Source: Thermoflexales bacterium
GTDB taxonomy: Bacteria; Chloroflexota; Anaerolineae; Fen-1058
DNA length: 26,450 nt
NCBI GenBank assembly: GCA_016931085.1
Contig: JAFGFO010000090.1
Location: 1-26,450, forward strand
Reading direction: 5' to 3'
Shown here piece after piece: positions 6,446 through 14,083 of the stretch (its first letter is position 1; each line of letters starts with the position of its first letter). Both the position numbers and the translations under genes were made by a program. The notes below the pieces were generated by a model. The model worked only from the letters and a program-made list of their open reading frames with translations. It was not told the DNA's origin and searched no databases.

Positions 6446-9295
6446 TCACCACCAGTTCTTCAAAATAGCCGGCAAAAAGATCATGTGCCAGCGTTGGGTG
6501 ACTGTGATATAGCCTTGTTTGACGATGGTATCGCTACCGGCTGTGTTGCTGACGGTGAGCGTGACGGTGTACGTGCCAGGCAGCGTGTAGGTATAGACGG
6601 GGTGCTGGATCGTACTGCTTCCACCATCGCCAAAATCCCATCGCCACTCGTCGGGCCAGTAGGTTGAGAGATCGCTAAAGCTCACGGGCAGTGGCGCGAT
6701 GCCGTTCAGCGGCATGGCCGTAAACTCGGCCGTCGGCGTGATGACAAGCGCCGTGGTCGTCAAGCGTGACTCGGCGCCCGGCAGCCAGGCGCTTCCCAGG
6801 AAAGCCGCTGCGACAGTCACGGTGTTTGTTTCGCCTGGTCGTGCGCCGGTGGGGATGGTGACTAGCACGGTCACCGGGTTGCCTGCGCCAGGCCCTAGTC
6901 CGGTTTGGGGCGGCAAGCTGACGTTCCAATCGCTGCTCGTTGACGTGTAACCCAATGTGAACGTAACGCTCGTCGTGCTGGTGTTAGTCAGCCTTAAAGT
7001 GTAGGTCACCGTCTCGCCGGGCAGACCTGTCCCGGTTGCTCGAGGTGGGGTGAGCATCAGGCCGTAAGACTGGCGGCAGGCGATCACCGAGAGGCTGTTG
7101 TTGCCCGGATGTAGAGCGTAGACGACTGCCCAAGACGAACCCTGGTAGACTATAGCGGAGGCCGGGCTTGCCAGGGGGATCGCGTGTACCTGGGTGTGAA
7201 AGCCGGGGCTGGCCGGATCGATGTCGATGACCAACACCTCGCTCGTGGCTACGCTGGCTACGAAGGCTTGCTTGCCATCGGGCGTTATCTCGATCTCGCC
7301 CAGGTCGCCGCCGCTCGTCGCGATGGCGCTCGTTTCCTGGTTAAAGGTCGGGCTGGATGGGTCCGTGTCGATCACGGCGATGCTGGCGTGCTGGCGGTGT
7401 GTGACGTAGGCGCGGCGGCCGTCGGGCGCTATGGCGAGGTCGTTCGAGTAGCCGTTGGGGCCGATGCTGATGGAAATCGTCGTGCTGACGCTGTTGCTCA
7501 GCGTGTCGATCACGCTGACGACATTGTCGCCTCGTTGGGCGACGTAAACGCGGCTGCCATCAGGCGTGACCGCTATTCCGATCGGGTTTGACCAATCTCC
7601 AATCGCTATGGTCTTGACGACCGTGTTGCTGATCGTATCGATCACATGAACGGTGTTGTTGCCCCGGTCGCTCACGTAGACTCGCTTGCCATCGGGTGCC
7701 ACAGACACTTGAGTTGGACCGTTTGTGATATAGTCGCTGGGAGTCAGAATCGTGGCGCTAATGGTATGAGCGCTCGTGTCGACCACTTGGACGCGGTTGG
7801 CGCCGGACGAGACGGTGGAGCCGGAAACTTTCGAAACAGGCACGTAGGCCTGCTTGCCGTCGGGCGTGAGGGCCACCCCGTACACAAAGCCGGCGCCAAC
7901 GGGGATGGTATCCACCACGGCTTGGGTGTGCGTGTCGATGATGGCGACATATCCTTGCGGATCTGGGGCCGGGTCGCTTTGCAGCATCATATACAACTGG
8001 CGGCCGTCAGGCGACAGCGCGGCGCCATTCGGATGGTGCTCGACTGATATCACGCTGCTCACCGCCAGTGCATCATAGCTGCAGCCCCAGCTCGCGCCCT
8101 GCCACTTGAAAATTTTCGAATCGACGTTCCAGGTGGAATCATCGCGAGCGTTGGCCACGGCCAGGTAAGGGCTGCCGTCAATGCTGAAAAAGTGCCAATC
8201 ACTGGCGTCGTGGGTGGGGATTGAGCCGAACTCGGCAAAGCGAGTGCCATCCCACTGGTAAAGCCTTGAGGGGAGGTCGTAGGTGGAATCGTTGTAAGAA
8301 TTGGCCACGGCCAGGTAATAGGAGTGGTCGATCGCGAAAAATTCCCAGTCGACCGCGCCGTTGGTGGGGATGGTTTGAAATTCCACAAAGTGACTGCCGT
8401 CCCACTCGTAAATCTTGGAGGCTGTGTTGTAGCTCGTGCCATCGTAGTTATTGGCCACCGCCAGGTAAGAGTCACTGCCGATGCTGAAGAACTCCCAATC
8501 GTGAGCCCCGACGGTGGGGATGGCCTGGAATTCTGCAAAAGCGGTGCCGTTCCAGCGGTAGATCTGGGAGTCGACGTGGCGGTTGTCGCCGTCACGCGCA
8601 TTAGCCACCGCCAGGTAATGCTTGCTGCCGATAGTAAAGAATGCCCAATCTCTGGCGCCCTGGGTGGGAATGAGTTGGGTCCGGCTGAAGACAGCGCCGC
8701 TCCACTGGTAGATGGCTGAATCCAGGGTGTGGGTGATCCCATCGGAGTGATTGGCCACCGCCAGGTAATGCTCGCTGCCGATGGTGAAAGACTCCCAGTC
8801 GGGCGCGTCGCTGGTAGGGATGGACTGGAATTCTACAAAGCTGGTGCCATTCCAGCGGTAGATCGTCGAGCTGATGGTGTGGCTAAAAGCGTCACGCGCG
8901 TTGGTCACCGCCAGGTAAAAACTGCCGCCGATAGTGAAAAATTCCCAGTCTTTGGCCCCGGTGGTCGGGAGAGATTGAAATTCGACAAAGCGTGCCCCGT
9001 CCCAGCGGTAGATTTTCGAATCCATACTCCAGGTGGATTCGTCGCGATAATTGGCGACGACCAGGTAGTGCTCGTCGCCCATGCTGAAGAACTCCCAATC
9101 AACGGCCCCGTGGGTGGGGATAGATTGGATTTCTTGAAATCCCGGTTCGCTGCCCTGAGCATAGGCGGGTTGCCAGGAAAAGGGTGTGACCAATTCTGGT
9201 TGGGACATAGGGGCAACCAACTGATTTTGGTCACACCCGCAGGAAAACAGGCGTACAAAACCCAAGACAAAAAGAATCCTTCCTAGCTGTTTCAT
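6446..9295 (-). CDS. Secreted lipoprotein with EAR propeller, YVTN propeller and PKD domain
   Basis: This 949-aa surface protein starts at ATG 9295, chosen because AAGGAG precedes it and a signal peptide follows; the frame is open further upstream but without such support. The N-terminus has a hydrophobic stretch and a lipobox-like LFSC (Cys about 19). Residues 53-402 are seven tandem 50-residue repeats (pattern EFQsIPT.GA.DWEFFsIg..yYLAVAN..D.....dSkIYrWdG), matching EAR/EPTP repeats and exactly filling one seven-bladed propeller. Residues about 405-745 form a second propeller of YVTN/YncE type (SPDGRQLYM, TPDGKQAYV, DTISNTVV). An NPCBM/DUF11-like beta domain (about 746-855) and a PKD domain (857-935, WRWDFGDGGSS) follow. 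The tail ends HMIFLPAILKNWW, like the C-terminal LPl(V/I)L tags seen in many Chloroflexota exoproteins. A binding or adhesion role is inferred. Confidence 0.9.
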   Translation of the reverse strand: MKQLGRILFVLGFVRLFSCGCDQNQLVAPMSQPELVTPFSWQPAYAQGSEPGFQEIQSIPTHGAVDWEFFSMGDEHYLVVANYRDESTWSMDSKIYRWDGARFVEFQSLPTTGAKDWEFFTIGGSFYLAVTNARDAFSHTISSTIYRWNGTSFVEFQSIPTSDAPDWESFTIGSEHYLAVANHSDGITHTLDSAIYQWSGAVFSRTQLIPTQGARDWAFFTIGSKHYLAVANARDGDNRHVDSQIYRWNGTAFAEFQAIPTVGAHDWEFFSIGSDSYLAVANNYDGTSYNTASKIYEWDGSHFVEFQTIPTNGAVDWEFFAIDHSYYLAVANSYNDSTYDLPSRLYQWDGTRFAEFGSIPTHDASDWHFFSIDGSPYLAVANARDDSTWNVDSKIFKWQGASWGCSYDALAVSSVISVEHHPNGAALSPDGRQLYMMLQSDPAPDPQGYVAIIDTHTQAVVDTIPVGAGFVYGVALTPDGKQAYVPVSKVSGSTVSSGANRVQVVDTSAHTISATILTPSDYITNGPTQVSVAPDGKRVYVSDRGNNTVHVIDTISNTVVKTIAIGDWSNPIGIAVTPDGSRVYVAQRGDNVVSVIDTLSNSVSTTISISIGPNGYSNDLAIAPDGRRAYVTHRQHASIAVIDTDPSSPTFNQETSAIATSGGDLGEIEITPDGKQAFVASVATSEVLVIDIDPASPGFHTQVHAIPLASPASAIVYQGSSWAVVYALHPGNNSLSVIACRQSYGLMLTPPRATGTGLPGETVTYTLRLTNTSTTSVTFTLGYTSTSSDWNVSLPPQTGLGPGAGNPVTVLVTIPTGARPGETNTVTVAAAFLGSAWLPGAESRLTTTALVITPTAEFTAMPLNGIAPLPVSFSDLSTYWPDEWRWDFGDGGSSTIQHPVYTYTLPGTYTVTLTVSNTAGSDTIVKQGYITVTQRWHMIFLPAILKNWW
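8090..9139 (-). repeat. Seven 150-bp in-frame repeats encoding the EAR propeller
   Basis: Seven direct repeats with an exact 150-bp (50-codon) period and no indels. The recurring DNA core GCCACCGCCAGGTAA or close variants (plus strand) marks each unit, at about 8154, 8304, 8454, 8603, 8754, 8904 and 9054. The uniform length suggests recent duplication or selection on blade size. Confidence 0.85.
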
Positions 9296-9354
9296 GGTCT
9301 TTTCTCCTTCGCAAGAATTGGTTTCCTCAGTTTGCTGCGTTATCGTCGTTGGAC

Positions 9355-10131
9355 CTAGTCCTCCTTGTAATACACGCGCTGCCCGCGCAGCTTGCCCACG
9401 CTCCACTCGGCAAACGCGATCAGCAGCACGAACGGCAGGTCGGCCGCCAGGGTAAAGAGGAAGACCACAGCCAGCCAGCGTAGGGCAGCGTCCAGGGCAG
9501 GCGCCAGGCTGCTGAGGACGATTTGGGCGCTGGCGGGATAAGTCGCGCCGGCCATCCAGGCCAGCAGGGCCAAGATGGCTATGAACAAGATGACCGGTGG
9601 CCAGGATTGGCGATCGGTCGAGCTGGGCAGCATGGCATTCGCCACGGCAAACACCAGGTACAGCCACAGCCACATATCGGGTGTGTGCAGCGCGTACCAC
9701 AGCGCGTTACTCATCGCCGTCGGATCGCCGGACAGCAGCGCATGGCTGGCCTGGCCGATGTCAAAGGCCAGGTAGCCGATGGCCGACACGAGCAGGCTGC
9801 CGCCCAACAACGGCGCGACCCCGATCAAGCTGGCGCGCACCACGTCGACGCGCTGCCGTAATTCCACCGATCCCAGCCGCACGTGCCCGTCGGGGCTGTG
9901 CTCGGGCAGCAGATTGACCCTGCCTGTTCTCACCCCCAGCAGGCCTGCCATCAGCCAATGGGACAGCTCGTGCAGCGCAACGCCGGGGAAGAGCAGCAGT
10001 GCGTACAGGTACAGCGCCGCCTGGGCCTGCCTCGACACCAGCAGCGCCACCCCGTGCAGGTGCTGATGGATCCACTTTTCCAAGAACACCAGCGGGATGA
10101 AGGTGACGATCAAGAAAAGCAGCGTGCTCAT
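9355..10131 (-). CDS. M50-like integral membrane zinc metalloprotease
   Basis: This 258-aa membrane protein has about six hydrophobic segments and an intramembrane zinc motif HELSH (H54, E55, H58) in FPGVALHELSHWLMAG. A later NAMLPSSTDRQSWP segment (D173) is a candidate third zinc ligand, as in site-2-protease-like families, where a second motif supplies an acidic ligand. GVAPLLGG lies between the two, as in M50 proteins. It is shorter than RseP and has no PDZ domain. It lies 59 nt before the propeller lipoprotein gene and 67 nt after tpiA, probably in the same operon. The substrate is unknown; a regulated-proteolysis or housekeeping role is only inferred. Confidence 0.8.
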   Translation of the reverse strand: MSTLLFLIVTFIPLVFLEKWIHQHLHGVALLVSRQAQAALYLYALLLFPGVALHELSHWLMAGLLGVRTGRVNLLPEHSPDGHVRLGSVELRQRVDVVRASLIGVAPLLGGSLLVSAIGYLAFDIGQASHALLSGDPTAMSNALWYALHTPDMWLWLYLVFAVANAMLPSSTDRQSWPPVILFIAILALLAWMAGATYPASAQIVLSSLAPALDAALRWLAVVFLFTLAADLPFVLLIAFAEWSVGKLRGQRVYYKED

Positions 10132-10144
10132 GGGATCGAGTATC

Positions 10145-10181
10145 CCCTCTCCCTCTGGGGGAGAGGGTTAGGGTGAGGGGG
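10145..10181. repeat. REP-like palindrome (CCCTCTCCC...GGGAGAGGG)
   Basis: A 9-bp perfect stem (10145-10153 with 10159-10167, loop TCTGG) is followed by TTAGGGTGAGGGG. The GGGAGAGGGTTAGGGTGAGG form is a dispersed intergenic motif I have seen in many bacterial genomes. Here it sits between tpiA and the metalloprotease gene, where it could also attenuate transcription. Confidence 0.6.
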
Positions 10182-10198
10182 GGATTCCCCTCTTGCGA

Positions 10199-10966
10199 CT
10201 ATCCCTTCGCCTTCACCGTCAGCTTGACAATGTCGGCGAAATCGCCAGCTTTCAGGCTGGCGCCGCCGACCAGCCCACCGTCAATATCCGGCTGGCCCAT
10301 GAACTCGGCGATGTTGGCTGGCACGACGCTGCCGCCGTACTGCACGCGCGTGGCTGCCGCCGTCGCTTCGCCAAACATCTCAACCAACGGCTGGCGGATC
10401 GAGCGCGCCACCACCAGGTTGGCGCCCTCGCCCGTGGCGGCCTTGCCGGTGCCGATCGCCCACACCGGTTCGTACGCGATCACCACCTGGGCCATCTGTT
10501 CGACCGTCAGCCCGGCCAGCCCGCCGCGCACCTGGCGGCTGACCACGTGACCAGTCTCGCCGGCTTCGTACTGCGCCAGGCTCTCGCCCACGCACACGAT
10601 GGGCTTCAAGCTGTGCTCCAGGGCGGCCTTGACCTTGTGATTGACGCTTTCGTCCGTCTCGCCGAAATACTGCCTCCGCTCGCTGTGGCCGATGATGACG
10701 TACTCGCACAACTCTTTGAGCATCAGCGGGCTGATTTCGCCGGTGAACGCCCCCTTGTCTTTCCAGTGCATATTTTGCGCGCCCAGGCCGATTGAACTCC
10801 CCTCCAATACGGTTTGAGCCGCCCACAGCGAGGTGAAGGGCGGGCACAGCACCACCTCTACGCCGCTGATGCCGTCCAACGCCTCGCGCAGCGCGCGCGC
10901 CAGCTCGACCGTCTCGCTGACGGTCTTGTTCATCTTCCAATTCCCAGCAATGATGGGTGTACGCAT
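10199..10966 (-). CDS. tpiA: Triosephosphate isomerase
   Basis: This glycolytic enzyme interconverts dihydroxyacetone phosphate and glyceraldehyde 3-phosphate in the cytoplasm. At 255 aa it has standard length. Active-site residues are in place: N9 and K11 in AGNWKMNK, H94 in IIGHSERR and E166 in AYEPVWAIGTGKAAT; the phosphate loop YGGSV and the C-terminal DGGLVGGASL follow. AAGGAGGT 6-7 nt before the ATG fixes the start. It begins 22 nt after the Ser/Thr kinase gene on the same strand, so the two are likely co-transcribed rather than tpiA lying in a gap-pgk-tpi cluster, which is its more usual setting. Confidence 0.98.
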   Translation of the reverse strand: MRTPIIAGNWKMNKTVSETVELARALREALDGISGVEVVLCPPFTSLWAAQTVLEGSSIGLGAQNMHWKDKGAFTGEISPLMLKELCEYVIIGHSERRQYFGETDESVNHKVKAALEHSLKPIVCVGESLAQYEAGETGHVVSRQVRGGLAGLTVEQMAQVVIAYEPVWAIGTGKAATGEGANLVVARSIRQPLVEMFGEATAAATRVQYGGSVVPANIAEFMGQPDIDGGLVGGASLKAGDFADIVKLTVKAKG

Positions 10967-10988
10967 TGAATACCTCCTTGAAAATATA

Positions 10989-12785
10989 TTATCTGCCTGA
11001 CTCGTCCATAAAACGCTTGGCCTCCATCCTCATCCACTCTGGAATGTTGGGCGAAGCCAGCACTAGCTCAAATTGTTCTCTGGCGGGCTCGATTTGCCCC
11101 TGCCGCGCGTGAACCATCCCCAGCGCAAAGTGCCCCTCCGGCGCATCTTTATCCAGCTCGAGCGCCCTGCGCGCCAACTCTTGAGCCTGGCCCATCTGGC
11201 CCTGCTGCAGCCGGACGAGCGCCATGCCGGCGTAAGGCCAGGCTTCTTTGACATTGCGCTCGATGAACCACTCCAGGTGCGGTGTGGCTCTCTCTATCTG
11301 CCCGGCCTCGAACCAGGCCTGCGCGGCGTTGAGGTGAAGGTGGGCGTTGTTTTCGTTTTTGGCCCCTATCGCCGCCTCGTACAACTCGGCCGCCCGCGCC
11401 GCGTCACCTGGCTCCCCGCGCGCCCGCAGCATCTGGGCCGGCTCGTTGTAAGCCTGGAGCAGCTCCGGGTCGGTCTGCCTGGCGGCGGCGTACTCGGCCA
11501 GGGCTCTCTCGATATCGCCGCTGTCTCGCCAGTTGCGGGCTGCCCCTAGCTTTTGGCGTTGATCGATCGCATTGAGCGCGAAGAGGGCCGCGCAGCAGCA
11601 CAAGAGTAGCCCAACGACCGCCAGCACGATCCGCCGCCTGTGGCGCGGCTTTTTCACGGCGTTGGCGGCTGACTCGGCCTCGCCGGCCTGGCCAGGCTCG
11701 CTGGGTAGCGTAGGTGCCTCAGGGCGGCCTGTGACTAACGTAGGTAGGGGGGGCATAGCGGCCTTGGGCTTGGCCGGCGTGGGCAGTGGAGGTGGCTGGA
11801 GTGATAGGGTTAACTTGATGCCCTCAGCCTGGCCTGTCGCCAGCGGTATGCTTTGTGTGGGTGGCGCGGCTGTGCCTGGCTCGCCCGGTGTGCCACCTCC
11901 TGGAGCCGGCGGCGTCAGAGTTGAGCTGACCGGCGCACCGGCCCCTGGCACGCCAGCCCCTGGTGCGGCGGCTTGCTCCAATTGGGCCAGCATCTCGGCC
12001 ACCGTGCTGTAGCGGTAGTCGCGTTCCTTGGCCAACGCTTTGAGCAGCACGCGCTCCAGCGACTCTGGCAGCTCGGGATTGAGGCTGCGCGGCATGGGCA
12101 GCGGCGTAAAGATGTGATCGTGTACGATGGCATACGGTGTGTCGGCCTGGAACGGCACCCGCCCCACGAGCATCTCGTACAGCACCACGCCCAACGAGTA
12201 CATGTCGGTGCGGGCGTCCAGGTCGGGCGCGCCTTGGGCCTGTTCCGGCGAGATATAATGCGGGGTGCCCATCAGCGATTCGTGTGACATGGTAGACTCG
12301 CCGGCGGCGGCTATCTTGGCCAGGCCAAAATCGGTCAGGAACACCCCCCCGGCGGGTGTCAGAAGGACGTTGGACGGCTTGATGTCGCGGTGGAGCACGC
12401 CTTGCTCGTGCGCGTAGGCCAGTGCCTGGCACACGGCCCGCATGATCGCCATAACCTGCGAGAGGTCCAGCCGGCCGGCTTGCAGGCTGGCCTTGAGCGT
12501 CTGCCCCTCGATAAAGCGCATCACCAGGTAGGGCCGCCCATCGTGCTCGCTGAAATCATACACGGCGACGATGTGCGGGTGTTCCAGCCGGGCCACGATC
12601 CTGGCCTCGCGTTGGAAGCGGGCCAGAAAGTTGGGGTCCTCCTTGAACATGGGGTGCAGCACCTTGAGCGCCACGTAGCGATCGAGCGCGGCGTGATAGG
12701 CTTTGTAGACAGTGGCCATTCCCCCGCTGCCCAGTTGGGCAACGATGCGGTAAGGGCCTACGTTTTCTCCTTCGGCAAAGCTCAT
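10989..12785 (-). CDS. Transmembrane Ser/Thr protein kinase with C-terminal TPR repeats
   Basis: This 598-aa protein has an N-terminal PknB-type kinase (residues 12-270): glycine loop LGSGGMATVYKA, ATP lysine K41 (VALKV), E60, catalytic HRDIKPSN (D134, N139), DFG (D152) and the activation segment ending GTPHYISPEQAQG. A proline/alanine-rich linker (about 275-375) leads to one membrane helix (about 384-403, IVLAVVGLLLCCCAALFAL). The outer part (about 415-595) is a set of TPR-like helical hairpins such as AWFEAGQIERATPHLEWF and RRALELDKDAPEGHFALG. The TPR region probably senses a protein or scaffold outside the cell; PASTA repeats are absent. It heads the minus-strand operon and has its own promoter with an operator-like palindrome. 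Confidence 0.95.
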   Translation of the reverse strand: MSFAEGENVGPYRIVAQLGSGGMATVYKAYHAALDRYVALKVLHPMFKEDPNFLARFQREARIVARLEHPHIVAVYDFSEHDGRPYLVMRFIEGQTLKASLQAGRLDLSQVMAIMRAVCQALAYAHEQGVLHRDIKPSNVLLTPAGGVFLTDFGLAKIAAAGESTMSHESLMGTPHYISPEQAQGAPDLDARTDMYSLGVVLYEMLVGRVPFQADTPYAIVHDHIFTPLPMPRSLNPELPESLERVLLKALAKERDYRYSTVAEMLAQLEQAAAPGAGVPGAGAPVSSTLTPPAPGGGTPGEPGTAAPPTQSIPLATGQAEGIKLTLSLQPPPLPTPAKPKAAMPPLPTLVTGRPEAPTLPSEPGQAGEAESAANAVKKPRHRRRIVLAVVGLLLCCCAALFALNAIDQRQKLGAARNWRDSGDIERALAEYAAARQTDPELLQAYNEPAQMLRARGEPGDAARAAELYEAAIGAKNENNAHLHLNAAQAWFEAGQIERATPHLEWFIERNVKEAWPYAGMALVRLQQGQMGQAQELARRALELDKDAPEGHFALGMVHARQGQIEPAREQFELVLASPNIPEWMRMEAKRFMDESGR

Positions 12786-12838
12786 TGCAGTCTCCCATTG
12801 AGATGGCCGGCTCCTAGACAGAGGGGCCTGCCAGCACC

Positions 12839-12867
12839 ATTATAGCGCACTATGCCAATTGGCACAA
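12839..12867 (-). promoter_or_regulatory. Promoter of the Ser/Thr kinase gene with a spacer palindrome
   Basis: Read on the minus strand, -35 TTGTGC (12867-12862), a 17-nt spacer and a perfect -10 TATAAT (12844-12839) lie about 55 nt before the start codon. The spacer and the -35 edge contain the perfect 12-bp palindrome TGCCAATTGGCA (12853-12864), well placed as a repressor site. Confidence 0.6.
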
Positions 12868-12884
12868 AAAGCGGCGATTGGATG

Positions 12885-12930
12885 TTATCATATTTTGGGA
12901 ATTGTGCTATACTATGCAGAGCGTAGTATA
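12885..12930 (+). promoter_or_regulatory. Forward promoter with a dyad over the -10 element
   Basis: TTATCA (12885-12890), 17 nt, TATACT (12908-12913) form a plausible sigma-70-type promoter pointing to the DDAH-like gene about 210 nt downstream. TATACTA (12908-12914) and TAGTATA (12924-12930) are perfect inverted repeats 9 nt apart, so a dimeric regulator could cover the start site. Confidence 0.45.
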
Positions 12931-12969
12931 CATAATTGCTCAATGACATTTGCGTCAACCGCGCAAGTT

Positions 12970-13047
12970 TTTAACCGCCGAGCACGCCGAGAGCGCAGAG
13001 ATTTTTTATGAATTCTTCTCGGCGTTCTTTGCGATCTCGGCGGTGAA
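12970..13047. repeat. MITE-like palindromic element (no gene)
   Basis: A 78-bp imperfect palindrome begins ACCGCCGAG (12974-12982) and ends CTCGGCGGT (13036-13044). Each arm has three 9-11 bp sub-units (CGCCGAGAG, CGCAGAGA; CGCAAAGAA, CGCCGAGAA) around an AT-rich centre. It fills the leader between the promoter at 12885 and the gene at 13125. A further small hairpin, GCGGCC/GGCCGC (13060-13074), lies beside it. Arm design resembles the ends of the GxxExxY element at 2654-3130. Confidence 0.6.
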
Positions 13048-13124
13048 AGAGTTTTGATTGCGGCCGGAGGCCGCGCTATGCTATGTGCCCAGGCAGATTG
13101 TGAAATCAAGTGAAGCATATCTCT

Positions 13125-14000
13125 ATGACCAACGCAAACAAAACGCCCAAGGCCAGGGGGTGTCACTCCGAGACGGGGCAGTTGCGAAAGGTGGTCATGT
13201 GCTCGCCCACTTTTTTTCGCATTACCCAGCCCATCAATTATGTGCAGTGGCTGTATTACAGTGATGGCCTCCCCAAGCCCCAACCGCAGGTCATGGTGCA
13301 GCAGCATCTGTGCCTGGTGGATGTTCTGCGGGAACAGGGTGTTGAGGTTGAATTGCTCCCTCCCGTTCAGGGTTTGCCTTATCAGCATGCTACCCGTGAT
13401 GTAGGCATCGTCATCGGGGACACGCTGGTGCTGTCGAGCCTCCGCGAGGAAACGCGGCGCCTGGAAGCCCTGGTGGCCGAGCCGGTCTTGCAAAAGTACG
13501 GCCTGAGAGTGCTGGCGCCCGATCGAGGCTTTGTCGAAGGCGGCGACGTCGTCGTGGACAACGGCCGCTTGTGGGTAGGCTTGGGCGCCAGGACGGATGA
13601 GCGCGGCCTGGACTTTTTGCAGCGCACCTTTGGACGGGATTACGACGTCATCCCGCTCCACTTTGATGCCCATTATACCCACCTCGATACGATCTTGGGT
13701 GTTTTGGGTGGGGAACGCGCCCTCCTCTACGAGCCGGCTTTCGAGCCGGCTTCTTTGCAGCGCATCCAGGACGCTTATCCTTCTGCCATCTCGCTTACAG
13801 ACGAGGAACAACACAATGCCGGGGCGAACGTGCTCTGCCTTGGCCCTGGCCGGGTGGTCACGATAGCCGAAAACTCAACTGTGAACGAGCGGCTGGCCCA
13901 GTCTGGCTTCGAGGTGATCGCGCTGCCTTACTCGGAAGTGATCAAGGGTGGGGGCAGTGTACGGTGTGATACACTGCCGGTGGAAAGGGATCCAGATTGA
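13125..14000 (+). CDS. Arginine deiminase/dimethylarginine dimethylaminohydrolase family protein
   Basis: This is a cytoplasmic guanidino-group-modifying enzyme (291 aa from ATG 13125; GTG 13110 adds five residues and neither has a good ribosome site). The family hydrolyses methylated arginine to citrulline, or deiminates/transfers the amidino group of arginine-like substrates. The catalytic set is visible: E138 in FVEGGDVV, H186 in HYTHLDTI and the terminal nucleophile C281 in GGGSVRCDTLP. The N-terminal LRKVVMCSPTFF and the NAGANVLCLGPGRVV segment are also typical. DDAH, arginine deiminase and amidinotransferase cannot be separated from sequence reading alone; the length and simple architecture favour the DDAH-like group. 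It stands alone, preceded by a MITE-like hairpin and followed by a strong hairpin. Confidence 0.88.
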   Translation: MTNANKTPKARGCHSETGQLRKVVMCSPTFFRITQPINYVQWLYYSDGLPKPQPQVMVQQHLCLVDVLREQGVEVELLPPVQGLPYQHATRDVGIVIGDTLVLSSLREETRRLEALVAEPVLQKYGLRVLAPDRGFVEGGDVVVDNGRLWVGLGARTDERGLDFLQRTFGRDYDVIPLHFDAHYTHLDTILGVLGGERALLYEPAFEPASLQRIQDAYPSAISLTDEEQHNAGANVLCLGPGRVVTIAENSTVNERLAQSGFEVIALPYSEVIKGGGSVRCDTLPVERDPD

Positions 14001-14002
14001 GC

Positions 14003-14032
14003 CTGGCTGGCGGGCTGCCTACCGCCAGCCAG
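14003..14032. terminator. Post-gene hairpin (11-bp stem)
   Basis: CTGGCTGGCGG (14003-14013), 8-nt loop, CCGCCAGCCAG (14022-14032) form a perfect stem 3 nt after the hydrolase stop. No T-run follows, so termination would need help, or it is a REP-like palindrome. It separates this gene from the signalling operon. Confidence 0.5.
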
Positions 14033-14083
14033 CAGAATCGCTAATCTGGCTAGATGTGTGGATTGGCTAAAGGAGATGAGAAC

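Noticed and set aside
9296..9700. N-terminal extension of the propeller lipoprotein to 9700
   Set aside because: The frame is open but runs antisense-like over the metalloprotease gene. ATG 9295 has AAGGAG and starts a signal peptide.
12912..13814. 300-codon minus-strand frame
   Set aside because: It runs antisense through the DDAH-like gene and into the MITE-like hairpin; the plus-strand protein has a full catalytic set.
13953..13980. 8-bp perfect inverted repeat GCAGTGTA/TACACTGC
   Set aside because: It lies inside the hydrolase coding sequence over the conserved catalytic GGGSVRC codons, so it is best explained as coding sequence.
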